Of a DNA stretch of 64,000 bases, positions 8,240 to 17,505 are shown one piece after another. The DNA is from Spirochaetota bacterium (lineage in GTDB: Bacteria; Spirochaetota; Spirochaetia; Treponematales; Rectinemataceae), in assembly GCA_029265255.1 (NCBI GenBank), contig JAJUJQ010000001.1, positions 62,001 to 126,000 on the forward strand. Direction: 5' to 3'. The position numbers and the translations under genes are program-made. Every line of letters starts with the position of its first letter. Position 1 is the stretch's first letter. The notes beneath the pieces were generated by a model that did no database searches, was not told the origin of the DNA, and saw only the letters and a list, made by a program, of their open reading frames with translations.

Positions 8240-11032
8240 ATGCAGAAACATTTGTGGGTTCTTGGAGCGCTCATGCTTGCGGCACTGCCGCTGCGCGCCT
8301 CAAGCCAGCTTCTTGCGAACCTTGAACCGGTCATGCGCGTCGATACGCAATGGTTCGAAATTCACGCGCCTCTCCGCCTCGAGCCAAAGGCCCGTCGCCT
8401 CGCGTCGGTTGCGGATAGCGACGCTCGTATTCTCTTCGATTTCCTCGGTCTGGAGCCTCCACGCCACAGGCTCCCTGTGCTCATCACTGATATCGAGCCT
8501 TCGCTCAATGGATATTTTACGGTTTTCCCGTCGAACCGGATCGTTATCATCACCGCAGATGCCGATCCGCATGGCCAACTCGCGACCATGGCTGATGAGC
8601 CGCGTTCGGTTTTTTTTCATGAGCTTCTGCATGCGCTGACGATGACAGAAAAGGGCGGCTTCTGGCGTGGGCTCTCCGTAATCGCCGGTGATTGGGTAGC
8701 GCCCGCAGGAGTGATCATGCCTAAGGCGATGGTGGAAGGTACGGCCGTATGGGCGGAAAGCCGGCTCTTTCCGCTCGAAGGCGTCGGAAGGCTCAATGAT
8801 CCGGCAGCGCTTGAGTTGGTTGTTCTGGATCGGGAGGCTGGAAAAGATCGCGGGCTATGGAACGTGTCCGGCCTAGCGGATCACGCGGGTTCGGGCCATT
8901 TGGCCTATCTGTATGGGGGGCTGTTTGCGGACTATCTGGCGAATCGGTTCGGCAAGGAGGCGCTGAGCCGGTTGTGGCGGGAGGCGGCCAAGGGGAATGT
9001 GTTCATCGGTTTTGATGGAACATTGCTGAGCAGGGGAATTCTGGAACGGGTTACGGGAGAAAAGCCCCTTGTCTTATGGCGGGATTTTATCCATTGGATT
9101 GATGCACGGAGGGAATCCGCGACATTTGAAGAAACCGATGCCCGGGATTCAACTCCGATCGAGGAACTCGCGCGGGGCTGGTTCGGACCTTTCGCGGCGT
9201 CCGCTGAACAGTTATATGTTCTTGAGCTGGAACAGCGCGAGATACGGGCTATCGATCTCCTGGCTGCCGACACTATTGTCAAGCCTGGCGCGCATGCGAC
9301 ACTCTGCGCGGCGGACAGCGCTGTGCGCGCGATACGATATTCAGAAAGTGACCATTCGCTGGAGATCGAATGGGTGCGCGTACGCGAAGATGGCAGCGCA
9401 GTACCGGCGCGGTATGAGTATCAGCTTGCCCAAAAAACCTTGAGGCATGTGAAGGATATACCAGTACCGTCAACCGGTTCCCTGTACGATGCCTGGTTGG
9501 ACTCGCGTACAGGCCTTTCGTACGGTCTTGTCCGAGATGGACCGCGTGTGCTGCCCGCGCGCGCAAGCGCCGGAGAATCCAATCAGACAGCTCCGAAAGC
9601 AGACCCATCAACGGTTCAGCCTTCGCGTACGCAGGTCCTCGATATCCCTGGCTATGCGATACGCTGGATCTCGCCTGGTTTCCGATCCGGGGGAGAGCTG
9701 TGGTTTGCCCTCTCGCTTGTGCCGGAAGGTGGCAGCGCTCGCCTTGGGGTGCTGTTTGAGTCTAAAGACGAATGGAAGCTTGCGATATGGGCGAGCCCTC
9801 CGCGGGGCGGCGTTCATCAGCCTGTATTCGTTACCGATCACAAGGTGGCCTTTACCAGCGCCCGGCCTGATGGCCGGAATGCGCTGTGTCTCATGAACAT
9901 CGATCTGAACGCCGCGTTCATACAGACTGTTGTATGGGAACCATTGAATCTGCCACAAGCGGCGTCTCCTGAAGAGCCCACGCCTTCCATAGGCAGGCTG
10001 CGACGCTTTCCTCATGTGTTTTCAGCCAGCATGCTACCTTTTACTGATGGTGCCTTGGCAGGGGCTCAGCTGTTCGGCCAGGATTTAACCGAGAGGCTCG
10101 CGTGGAGCGTGGCGGGGGGAGCGGACATCGCTTCAGGCAGGCCATTTGCCGCGCTTGCTGTTCAGCTGGGGGCCGGTTCGCTTTCCGGTACTGTGGAGGT
10201 GGTCGACAAGCCTGTGTATTATCCCGCGCTCGGCAGGATTACTTCATTGAACACGAGCGCTATATGGTCCCGGCCGCTGCTTCCGATTCACCGGACAGTA
10301 CGCCTCGCCTTGGATGCGGGATGCGCGATGGTACAGAAAAGCTACCCTGCTTCGAACATTTTCTTATGGGCGCCCGATTATTTCGACTGGACAGCCGGCC
10401 TTGCGTGGCGCTATTCGAGCATGCATGCCTCGCGCGCTTATCCTGGGCTGATGCGTGGCGTGAGCGTGGAACTCATTGCTGACTGGGAATCGGCGGGGGC
10501 CGCCCTGTGGGGCATATCTGCAGGTGGAAGCTCGCAGGCGGCAGAAGGCTTGTTTTCCGTCAGGCTTTCCGGCGCGGCTCGGCTGGCGGGATCGGTTTCG
10601 TTCATGCCCGGTGGAAGGCGTCTCTCGAATGGCATTGATGCGATTCCATCAATGCGGAGCGTTCCGTGGCGATCATATGCTGAATACACAAGTCTCGACA
10701 CCGATGCTCCCTGGTTTGTTCAGGCGGAAGGCATGGCCTGCCTACTCAGGATCGAAGCAGGCTGGATCATCCCTCTGCCGCTGATGCCTTCGATAGCGGT
10801 GCGCAGGATGACCGGCTCAATTGGCCTGCGAGGAGCGGGTATCGAATTGTCCGGACAGCCGGCCGCCCTCTCATCGGCCTTTCTCCGGCTTGATACCGAT
10901 ATGGCGATACTCGCTGGCCTTGCCGCTTCCGTACACTCTGTGCTCTCGGTCGAAGCAGCGTTCCTTTTCAACCCCGAGCACGCAAACGGGGCACGCTACA
11001 AGGTTTTTTTAGGATTCAGCAATTATTACTGA
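8240..11032 (+). CDS. Exported HExxH metallopeptidase fused to propeller and predicted outer-membrane barrel
   Basis: A 930-aa protein (from GTG at 8234 it would be 932 aa). Residues 1-22 are a signal peptide (ALMLAALPLRASS). Residues about 30-290 look like a peptidase-MA or gluzincin domain: zinc motif H127-E-L-L-H131 and, 35 residues on, E166 in VEGTAVW, a fitting third ligand. Residues about 300-570 have the alternating beta pattern of a TolB-like propeller, with Pro/Ser linkers. From about 600 the sequence is amphipathic beta strand rich in Trp, Tyr and Gly, ending in aromatic NYY, as in outer-membrane beta-barrels. Bacteroidota have comparable peptidase-propeller-barrel proteins. It could be a surface protease or a processing enzyme of the outer membrane. 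The domain order is inferred by eye; the zinc motif is directly visible. Confidence 0.7.
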   Translation: MQKHLWVLGALMLAALPLRASSQLLANLEPVMRVDTQWFEIHAPLRLEPKARRLASVADSDARILFDFLGLEPPRHRLPVLITDIEPSLNGYFTVFPSNRIVIITADADPHGQLATMADEPRSVFFHELLHALTMTEKGGFWRGLSVIAGDWVAPAGVIMPKAMVEGTAVWAESRLFPLEGVGRLNDPAALELVVLDREAGKDRGLWNVSGLADHAGSGHLAYLYGGLFADYLANRFGKEALSRLWREAAKGNVFIGFDGTLLSRGILERVTGEKPLVLWRDFIHWIDARRESATFEETDARDSTPIEELARGWFGPFAASAEQLYVLELEQREIRAIDLLAADTIVKPGAHATLCAADSAVRAIRYSESDHSLEIEWVRVREDGSAVPARYEYQLAQKTLRHVKDIPVPSTGSLYDAWLDSRTGLSYGLVRDGPRVLPARASAGESNQTAPKADPSTVQPSRTQVLDIPGYAIRWISPGFRSGGELWFALSLVPEGGSARLGVLFESKDEWKLAIWASPPRGGVHQPVFVTDHKVAFTSARPDGRNALCLMNIDLNAAFIQTVVWEPLNLPQAASPEEPTPSIGRLRRFPHVFSASMLPFTDGALAGAQLFGQDLTERLAWSVAGGADIASGRPFAALAVQLGAGSLSGTVEVVDKPVYYPALGRITSLNTSAIWSRPLLPIHRTVRLALDAGCAMVQKSYPASNIFLWAPDYFDWTAGLAWRYSSMHASRAYPGLMRGVSVELIADWESAGAALWGISAGGSSQAAEGLFSVRLSGAARLAGSVSFMPGGRRLSNGIDAIPSMRSVPWRSYAEYTSLDTDAPWFVQAEGMACLLRIEAGWIIPLPLMPSIAVRRMTGSIGLRGAGIELSGQPAALSSAFLRLDTDMAILAGLAASVHSVLSVEAAFLFNPEHANGARYKVFLGFSNYY

Positions 11033-11068
11033 GGGCTCGAACACACCAGCCCCCGCACCGGCGAGGCG

Positions 11069-12238
11069 TCATGCCATCAACCGGTAGATCGACCGAATAT
11101 CCTCTTCTGTATACCCCGCGACGCCCCATAACCTGCTAAGCGCCAACGCTTGGGTGGTACATGCCTCAAGGTCGAGCGCGCTAATGCCCGCATCAGACAG
11201 AGAGACCGGAACCCCGATATGCCGGTACCACGATTTGAGCGCCTCAATAACCGCTGCGACAGCCTCAGTGTCATTCATTCCATCCAGATTCGAAATGCCT
11301 AGAATCCTCGTGCCGAACATGAGAATGCGGTGCGCGTGCATCGATGCGCGGTACTTCATCCATGCCGGAAATACGATCGAAAGGCCAGCGCCGTGCGTGA
11401 GGTCATACAAGCCGCTCAAAGGATGTTCCAACATGTGATTCGGAATCGAGGCGCCTTCGACCCCCGCCACCAGCAAACCGTTCCACGCGATGGCGCCAGC
11501 CCACATGAGCGTCGCGCGGGCATCCGGGTCCCGCGGATGCCGCATAACCTTCTCCATGGCTTCAATGACCGCTCTGCACACTGCTTCCGTCATGCCGTCC
11601 TGTATCGGGTTGTCTTTGCTGGCGGTAAGATAGCCTTCCATCATGTGTGCAAGGATGTCGACGCAGGAATAGGCTGTTTGCTGGATCGGAATGTCGAGCG
11701 TACACGAAGGGTCCAGAAACGCAAGCTTCGGATATAGCAACAGAGACCGGATGCTGAATTTTTCCTTTGTTTCATCATTTGTGATAACAGCTGCGCCGTT
11801 CAGTTCCGAGGAGGTGGCTGGCTGCGTCTGGATGGCGACAATCGGGAGGGCGTCGGAAAATGAGGCTTTTCGGATAAAATAATCCCAGAGTGGAGCATCG
11901 TTTCGCGCGCCTACCGCGATCGCTTTCGATTCATCGATCACACTACCTCCGCCTGCCGCAATAATGAAATCGGCATTGAATTCGCGCGCTTTTCGTGCTC
12001 CTTCAACCGCATGTGCAAGACGCGGATTCGGCTGAACCCCTCCATGGTCCATCCACACAATACCTGTCTGTGAAAGCTGCGCACAGATAAGGTCATACAG
12101 ACTGCTCTTTTTTATACTCTCCCTTCCATACACGAGGAGGGCTCGGTGCCCAAACCCCGCAGCCTCTCTTCCCAGACGATCAATGCTGCCGCTTCCGAAG
12201 ATGACCCTTGTTGGTGTAGCCCATTCGAAATTCCTCAT
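11069..12238 (-). CDS. Iron-containing alcohol dehydrogenase (butanol dehydrogenase type)
   Basis: A 389-aa cytoplasmic NAD(P)H-dependent oxidoreductase that interconverts aldehydes and alcohols. The GGGS cofactor motif lies near residues 105-110 (AAGGGSVID). Metal ligands are seen as Asp and His in CVDILAHMMEG near 200 and as His in NHMLEH and LTHGAG near 275-290. Length and motifs match the YqhD/BdhA class. AGGAGG stands 8 bases before the ATG. It is monocistronic, sharing a 149-bp intergenic region with the divergent membrane-protein gene. A role in mixed-acid or alcohol fermentation is plausible but not shown. Confidence 0.92.
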   Translation of the reverse strand: MRNFEWATPTRVIFGSGSIDRLGREAAGFGHRALLVYGRESIKKSSLYDLICAQLSQTGIVWMDHGGVQPNPRLAHAVEGARKAREFNADFIIAAGGGSVIDESKAIAVGARNDAPLWDYFIRKASFSDALPIVAIQTQPATSSELNGAAVITNDETKEKFSIRSLLLYPKLAFLDPSCTLDIPIQQTAYSCVDILAHMMEGYLTASKDNPIQDGMTEAVCRAVIEAMEKVMRHPRDPDARATLMWAGAIAWNGLLVAGVEGASIPNHMLEHPLSGLYDLTHGAGLSIVFPAWMKYRASMHAHRILMFGTRILGISNLDGMNDTEAVAAVIEALKSWYRHIGVPVSLSDAGISALDLEACTTQALALSRLWGVAGYTEEDIRSIYRLMA

Positions 12239-12387
12239 GAAGTTCCTCCTGCATGGTTTCCAAACCGTATGATATCCGCTTGTCCAATCGCGTGAAAGCG
12301 GCGGCGTATTGTTTAAATATTCATGTCGTTATTGGATGATGTATAATGATTATCAGCGAATAGCTTCTGGATCGCGGAGGCCTTTCA

Positions 12388-13002
12388 ATGAAAAGGGCGC
12401 AGCTGGTGTTCATGCTGATTGCATTCGTTCTATCGGGCTTCCATGGGCAGCCCGCCGTGGCGGATAGCAATGGGCTTAATGAGATGCTGGTTGTTCATCT
12501 CGAAAAATCTGCCATCAGCGGCAGAAGGAATCGTCTTGTCTTCGGAGGACTGCTGATAGGTTCTGGAGCCTTGTGTGGTATTGGTGGCGGTCTGACACTG
12601 CTCTCTCCATCGTCGGATCCTGCCATGCGAGCCATGATCGGCTACACGCTTCTGGGATTGGGCTCGGCCACGGCAGGCTTGGGAATTGCCACAGTGTTGG
12701 TACCATCCTGGGAAGAAAGAACATACGATCGATATCAGCGCTCTGACGATCAAGGGGAACCAGCGAACCTGGAGCGGGCTGAGCTGCTTTTTAGCGATCT
12801 CGTGCGCAGGAAAAAACAGCTGCGATATATCTGGGGCGGGATTTCTCTGGCTGCCGGGATCGGATATATCGCGTTGTCGGGCTATTGGCCTGGGGCATTG
12901 CTCGCGGGGGTCGGGCTGTCACAGATTCTGATGAAAAGCGCGCCAGAGCGGGAGTGGGAACTGTACCTGAAGGAAAAGGAAGCGCATGGCGCGCCGCAAT
13001 AA
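12388..13002 (+). CDS. Hypothetical membrane protein
   Basis: A 204-aa protein I do not recognise. Residues 1-25 are a signal peptide or first membrane segment (MKRAQLVFMLIAFVLSG). Three further hydrophobic, Gly-rich segments lie near 52-72, 78-100 and 148-178, with two short charged loops between them (near 107-145). A TATAAT at 12342-12347 and a GGAGG upstream support expression. It is followed by a bidirectional terminator shared with tRNA-Ala. No conserved catalytic residues are visible. Confidence 0.75.
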   Translation: MKRAQLVFMLIAFVLSGFHGQPAVADSNGLNEMLVVHLEKSAISGRRNRLVFGGLLIGSGALCGIGGGLTLLSPSSDPAMRAMIGYTLLGLGSATAGLGIATVLVPSWEERTYDRYQRSDDQGEPANLERAELLFSDLVRRKKQLRYIWGGISLAAGIGYIALSGYWPGALLAGVGLSQILMKSAPEREWELYLKEKEAHGAPQ

Positions 13003-13032
13003 TAGATTGGAAACCTTGTGTGTCCCACAGAT

Positions 13033-13065
13033 AAAAAAAGCTGCCCGTAATCCGAACAGCTTTTT
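13033..13065 (-). terminator. Terminator after tRNA-Ala, bidirectional
   Basis: AAAAAGCTG (13035-13043) pairs with CAGCTTTTT (13057-13065). Read on the minus strand it is a GC stem followed by seven T, directly after the tRNA; read on the plus strand it can also end transcription of the upstream membrane-protein gene. Confidence 0.75.
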
Positions 13066-13066
13066 C

Positions 13067-13140
13067 TGGAGGTGAGGGGAATTGAACCCCTGACCTTATG
13101 AATGCCATTCATACGCTCTAGCCAACTGAGCTACACCCCC
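13067..13140 (-). tRNA. tRNA-Ala (anticodon GGC)
   Basis: On the minus strand the 74-base sequence folds into a cloverleaf: acceptor GGGGGTG with CACCTCC, D-arm, anticodon stem TATGA/TCATA around loop ATGGCAT (anticodon GGC), and T-arm AGGGG-TTCAATT-CCCCT. Position 3 pairs with 70 as G-U, the alanine identity element, which confirms the assignment. CCA is not encoded. Confidence 0.95.
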
Positions 13141-13163
13141 ATACGTGCAAAAGGCGGTGGCAT

Positions 13164-13191
13164 ACTATCGTGGAAGCAGGCTGAATGTCAA
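13164..13191 (-). promoter_or_regulatory. Promoter of tRNA-Ala
   Basis: On the minus strand TTGACA (13191-13186) and GATAGT (13169-13164) are 16 bp apart, ending 23 bases before the tRNA. Confidence 0.62.
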
Positions 13192-13230
13192 GCGCTTGCG
13201 TTGGATTTGCGGCTTATGCATACTTAGAGC

Positions 13231-14418
13231 GTGGGAACATTGTTACGGGCGTGTGCGGTCTGCCCTATCGGGCTGGAAAAGGTTCTGTCGCGCGACCTTT
13301 CGCAATTGGGCTATCGTGAAAATGGCCGGGAGGCGGGACGTATTTTCTTCGAAATTCCACTTGCGAGACTGGATGAGCATCTTGCTCGAACCAATATCGG
13401 ACTCAGAACCGCCGACCGGGTCATGTTGGTCGCGGGCGAATTTTCGGCAATCGATTTTGATGGCTTTTATGAAGGCATCCGCGGGATTCCCTGGGATCTT
13501 TTCTGCACGAAGGAAACGCGGCTGATTGTGGAACGAGCGCGGGCTTACGAATGCCGCCTGCATGCTCAGGCAACACTGCAATCCATGGCACAGAAAGCCG
13601 TGTATGACCACCTCATGAAGCGATTCCGAATCAGCACGATGCCTGAAACCGGTCACGCGCTTGAACTTCGCATTTATGGTTATCGCGATCGCTGGCAAGT
13701 GGTTGTCGACAGCTCAGGCGAAGCGCTGTCGCGGCGCGGGTATCGAAGGCATACCCACGCGGCTCCTTTGCGGGAGACTATTGCCGCAGCCCTGCTGTTT
13801 CTCTCTGGATGGAAACGTTCGCGCCCGCTATTGGATCCGCTCTGCGGCTCAGGTACCATTGCCATCGAAGCAGCTCTGTATGCCCGCAATCAAGCGCCAG
13901 GTCTGGGAAGACATTTTGCCTTCGAATCCTGGCCAAGCGTGAATCCCGCGCGGATAGGGGAAGTCCGTGAGCAGTTCCGTCAGAGCTTGCGCGCTGACGT
14001 CCACCCCGACATTCTCGCGCGCGACATCGACCCAGCAGCTCTTGGGCTTGCCAGGAGCAATGCCGCGCTGGCGGGGGTTGCGCCGTATATTTGTTTTGAG
14101 CAGGGAGACGCCCGCGAAGCATTGCCGGACGCGGCGCGTTCCGGCGTGTTGCTGGCTAATCCTCCCTATGGTCAGCGTCTCGGAACGAAGGACTCAGCTG
14201 AAGCGCTGGCAGCGGATCTGGGGCCGGTATTGAGACGGTTTTCCGAAAGTGGATGGGACAGCGGCATTATCACGGCGGACGCCGCGTTTAGCGATCACGT
14301 CCATATCCGCCCCCATTCGGTACGCGAAATTATCGTTGGTCAGGAACGGCTCTTTTTCAACTGGTTTCCTGAGGCGGGTCGCGCGGCTCCGCGCCACACT
14401 CCTGCGGGTTTGGAATGA
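13231..14418 (+). CDS. RlmL-type rRNA (guanine-N2) methyltransferase with THUMP domain
   Basis: A 395-aa S-adenosylmethionine-dependent methyltransferase expected to modify 23S rRNA. The N-terminal third is a ferredoxin-like plus THUMP RNA-binding region (about 1-155), and the C-terminal part a Rossmann methyltransferase with the SAM loop LDPLCGSGTIAIEAA near 200-214 and the catalytic NPPY motif (LLANPPYGQRLG) near 310. It is the single-domain RlmL-like form, without the RlmK half found in E. coli. The start is GTG, chosen because the conserved ACAVCPIGLEKVL stretch follows at once. Family is clear; the exact base modified is inferred from the family. Confidence 0.9.
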   Translation: MGTLLRACAVCPIGLEKVLSRDLSQLGYRENGREAGRIFFEIPLARLDEHLARTNIGLRTADRVMLVAGEFSAIDFDGFYEGIRGIPWDLFCTKETRLIVERARAYECRLHAQATLQSMAQKAVYDHLMKRFRISTMPETGHALELRIYGYRDRWQVVVDSSGEALSRRGYRRHTHAAPLRETIAAALLFLSGWKRSRPLLDPLCGSGTIAIEAALYARNQAPGLGRHFAFESWPSVNPARIGEVREQFRQSLRADVHPDILARDIDPAALGLARSNAALAGVAPYICFEQGDAREALPDAARSGVLLANPPYGQRLGTKDSAEALAADLGPVLRRFSESGWDSGIITADAAFSDHVHIRPHSVREIIVGQERLFFNWFPEAGRAAPRHTPAGLE

Positions 14419-14457
14419 CCATGGCCAAATATCATATCATTGTATATATTATAAAAT

Positions 14458-16008
14458 ATGAATATTACAGATAGCGAGCGAACCTGTCGCCTCGATACCC
14501 AGCGGCTCGATCCGGAGCCCGCCCTCTTTTTTGTATTTGGAGCTTCCGGAGACCTTGCGAAGAGGAAGATTTTTCCTGCGCTCTGGGACCTTTTCCTTGA
14601 AAAGCGCCTTCCTGTGGGTATGATCATGGTGGGAGCCGCCCGCCGACCGTACACCACTGATGAATTCCACTCCGCCATGAGGGAAGCGTGCCGCGCCTGG
14701 AGCAGGCACAAGGCAGAGGTTGCCTCCGACGCGGAGTGGCAGGCCTTTGCACGTGGTATTTTCTACCTTCAAATCGATGTCGAGCAGGCTACGAGCTATG
14801 AATCCATACGTCGGCTGGTTCTGGAAAGGGACAGCACGATACTTCAAGAATTGCCGGCCGATACGGTCCTTCCCGCAAATGTGCTGTATTACCTCGCGGT
14901 AACACCGGACCATTTCCCTGTCATCGTGGAACATCTCGGCGCCTGTGGATGTGGCAGCGTGAAAGACAGCGTATACGGAGATGGTCATAAAGAAGGGTGG
15001 AGAAGACTCGTCATTGAAAAACCCTATGGGCGCGATTATCAAAGCGCTCGGCAGCTCTCGGCTCTGTTGCACCGCCATTTCAAAGAAGAGGACATCTATC
15101 GGATTGATCATTATCTGGGCAAGGAAGCAGTTCAAAATCTCCTCTATTTCCGTTTTGCCAACGCGGTGTTCGAGCCTATCTGGAACCGCAATTACATCAA
15201 GCGGATCGAAATCACCGTTGTCGAGCGGGAGGGCATAGGGACGCGCGGGGGCTACTATGATCATGTCGGAGCTGCCCGAGATATGATCCAGAACCATTTG
15301 ACCCAGCTCTTGTGCTTGACGGTGATGGAGCCTCCTGCTTCGCTGCTGCCAGAGCACATCCGTGATGAGAAGGTAAAGGTGCTCAGGGCTATTCCGCGGT
15401 ATTCGCCTTCGGAGATTCTCGCTAGAGCCCGCCGGGGACAGTACGCTTCCTACAGGACCGAGCCGAAGGTCGATCCTGCCTCGATTACGGAGACTTTCGT
15501 ATCGTTGACTGTTTCGATCGAAAACTGGCGGTTCGCGGGCGTCCCCATCACGCTGCGAACTGGCAAGGCGCTCGCTGAAAAATTCAGCGAAATCGTCATT
15601 CATTTCCATCGGCCGCCCGACGCGCTTTTCGCGGCGCTCTGCGGCGAGAAGCTCGGTTCGAATCGCATGATTGTGCGCATTCAGCCTGATGAAGGGATCT
15701 GGCTCGATTTCAATGCAAAAATTCCGGGGGAGCCTGCGCTTGGTACGAACAGTCTGCGGTTCTCCTATCGAGAGGTATCAAACTATTTCCCCGAAGCGTA
15801 TGAGCGGCTCATCCTCGACGCGCTCGCGGGGGATTCCACGCTGTTTATTCGATCGGACGAGTCGGAGCTTGCATGGCAGCTCATTGACCAGCTTGAGGAG
15901 GCGTGGACGAGCGCGGACGCTGCAGCGTCTCCAGAGCACGGTGGGCTTGTTCGGTATCCGGACGGGTGCCCGCTGGCTGATCTCCGCGCGATGGTAGGTG
16001 AACCATGA
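14458..16008 (+). CDS. zwf: Glucose-6-phosphate 1-dehydrogenase
   Basis: A 516-aa cytoplasmic enzyme that oxidises glucose 6-phosphate to 6-phosphogluconolactone with NADP, the entry of the oxidative pentose phosphate pathway. The cofactor loop is GASGDLAKRK near residues 25-34, the substrate site RIDHYLGKE near 218-226 with the catalytic His just before, and the EKPYG stretch near 184. Length is normal. The start region has no visible Shine-Dalgarno and lies in an AT-rich tract with TATATT-like sequence about 10 bases before the ATG. The gene overlaps pgl by 4 bp, so the two steps are co-expressed. Confidence 0.96.
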   Translation: MNITDSERTCRLDTQRLDPEPALFFVFGASGDLAKRKIFPALWDLFLEKRLPVGMIMVGAARRPYTTDEFHSAMREACRAWSRHKAEVASDAEWQAFARGIFYLQIDVEQATSYESIRRLVLERDSTILQELPADTVLPANVLYYLAVTPDHFPVIVEHLGACGCGSVKDSVYGDGHKEGWRRLVIEKPYGRDYQSARQLSALLHRHFKEEDIYRIDHYLGKEAVQNLLYFRFANAVFEPIWNRNYIKRIEITVVEREGIGTRGGYYDHVGAARDMIQNHLTQLLCLTVMEPPASLLPEHIRDEKVKVLRAIPRYSPSEILARARRGQYASYRTEPKVDPASITETFVSLTVSIENWRFAGVPITLRTGKALAEKFSEIVIHFHRPPDALFAALCGEKLGSNRMIVRIQPDEGIWLDFNAKIPGEPALGTNSLRFSYREVSNYFPEAYERLILDALAGDSTLFIRSDESELAWQLIDQLEEAWTSADAAASPEHGGLVRYPDGCPLADLRAMVGEP

Positions 16009-16760
16009 GTCAGCTCATCACCATTCATATATTCGACGCGGAGAAAGAATGGAGTAGCGCCGCCGCCCACGCCATGGCAGATTCAGTAGCGCATTCCGGA
16101 GAAATGCGCGCAGGTGCGGATGTTGGCAGGCGCGATGTTCATTTCTGTCTCGCAGGAGGAACAACCCCGTTTCCTGTGTATCGTGCCTGCTCAGAGAATT
16201 CCTTGTTTCGGGATACGGTTGAGAGGAAAAAAATCCATCTCTGGGTTGGCGATGAACGCGAAGTGCCGGCTGGCAGCGGATTACGCAATACCGAAATGAT
16301 CGAAGCGGCCTTTTCAGACCTGCTGTCAAAGCACCCTGAATCGCGCCATGGTGTCATCTTGCATGCGTGGCCGGAAGGATCCCGGGAAGAGGCTTCGGCA
16401 CGTTATGCTGCCGAACTAATGCGTGGTCGGGGCGAGGAATCCGCTCCGTTCTTCGACATCGTGGTGCTAGGCATGGGGGAAGATGGTCACACCGCTGGCC
16501 TTTTCGATGCCCGGGAAGCCGTAAGGAAGGAAGGTCAGGTTATACTTTTCACTCATGCGCCTACTGAACCAACACGCCGCATGACTATGTCTCCAGAACT
16601 GCTCAGATCAGCCAAGCGCATTATCATTCTCATCAGAGGCATGCGTAAACTCAGAGTACTTATGGAAAATCTCTATGGAGACCGACAGGATCCAATCAGC
16701 CTGTTCATCGTGAAACCCCAAAGCCCTGTGGAGGTATTTGTTTGTCTCGCAAAAGTGTAA
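16005..16760 (+). CDS. pgl: 6-phosphogluconolactonase
   Basis: A 251-aa cytoplasmic hydrolase of the DevB/SOL family that opens the lactone made by Zwf. The hallmark LGMGEDGHTAGLF lies near residues 155-167 and FWGDER-like sequence (LWVGDEREVP) near 77-86; the family sugar-phosphate isomerase-like fold is evident. It overlaps zwf by 4 bp upstream and the GH16-like gene by 19 bp downstream, so all three appear to form one transcript. No gene for 6-phosphogluconate dehydrogenase is in the window. Confidence 0.95.
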   Translation: MSQLITIHIFDAEKEWSSAAAHAMADSVAHSGEMRAGADVGRRDVHFCLAGGTTPFPVYRACSENSLFRDTVERKKIHLWVGDEREVPAGSGLRNTEMIEAAFSDLLSKHPESRHGVILHAWPEGSREEASARYAAELMRGRGEESAPFFDIVVLGMGEDGHTAGLFDAREAVRKEGQVILFTHAPTEPTRRMTMSPELLRSAKRIIILIRGMRKLRVLMENLYGDRQDPISLFIVKPQSPVEVFVCLAKV

Positions 16761-17497
16761 GATCATTTCTCATAATGCTGGCTTTGCTGACTGTGTTGCC
16801 AGTGGCCGTATATGGCGTTACTCGCGAAATCATCGAGTTTTCAGGTTTCGAATGGTACATACGCGCTACCGAAGAACCTGAAGGACCAATGGACAATATG
16901 TTCGGCAAGAGAGGAATCAGCGTGGAAAGACTGGAGGACGGTGGACTCCGCCTCTGTATCACTCGTTACGAAGGTACCTGGTACGCCGCGGAGGTGTTTA
17001 CGCGCAAGAACCTTGGCTATGGCACCTATACCCTCAGAGTCCGCACCCCGCTGGCGGAATTGCACCCGGATGCAGTACTTGGCTTATTTACTTACAGCCA
17101 GGCTCCAGGCTATTTTCATAGAGAAATCGATATCGAGGTGTCCGCATGGGGCAAAGCGCCTGAAGCGCTCCGTGGGCAATTTGTGGTGCAGCCGCATACC
17201 AAGCCCCAAAATCTCTATTCTTTCCCGGTAACCGCACTGAGCGGTCCCGCGAGCTTCCGTATGGTATGGAGCCAGGATTCGATTGAATTCTTTGCATGGA
17301 AAGGATATGGCGAGCTTCCGCCCGATAGCGGTGCGGATCTCGTCGCCCATTGGAAATTTTCCGAATCAAAAAGTATTCCCAAACCCTCGGCACCGTTGCA
17401 TATGAATCTTTATCTAGTCAATGGCAACCCACCGCGCTCCGCGAGTGGCCGTCTGGATGTGATTATTGACAGCGTTGAATTCAAACCCGCCAAATAG
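16742..17497 (+). CDS. Secreted GH16-like glycoside hydrolase
   Basis: A 251-aa exported protein. A TTG start at 16742 is chosen because GGAGG lies 6-7 bases upstream and the signal peptide then has a basic start (MSRKSVRSF) and a hydrophobic core to about residue 25. The mature part is a beta-rich jelly roll; E128-I-D130-I-E132 matches the GH16 catalytic motif ExDxE with nucleophile and acid/base Glu in place, and TWYAAEV and YGTYTLRVR are typical of the family strands. Relatives cleave beta-1,3/1,4-glucans or related galactans; the substrate is unknown here. The reading frame overlaps the end of pgl by 19 bp, an unusual pairing of a secreted enzyme with a central pathway operon. Confidence 0.8.
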   Translation: MSRKSVRSFLIMLALLTVLPVAVYGVTREIIEFSGFEWYIRATEEPEGPMDNMFGKRGISVERLEDGGLRLCITRYEGTWYAAEVFTRKNLGYGTYTLRVRTPLAELHPDAVLGLFTYSQAPGYFHREIDIEVSAWGKAPEALRGQFVVQPHTKPQNLYSFPVTALSGPASFRMVWSQDSIEFFAWKGYGELPPDSGADLVAHWKFSESKSIPKPSAPLHMNLYLVNGNPPRSASGRLDVIIDSVEFKPAK

Positions 17498-17505
17498 CGA
17501 GAGTT

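Noticed and set aside
12791..13112. Minus-strand frames 12791-13108 and 12882-13112
   Set aside because: They overlap tRNA-Ala (strings such as HKVRGSIPLTS are the translated tRNA) and lie antisense to the membrane-protein gene.
14449..15609. 386-aa minus-strand frame
   Set aside because: Entirely antisense to zwf, whose motifs are complete; long open antisense frames are common at this base composition.
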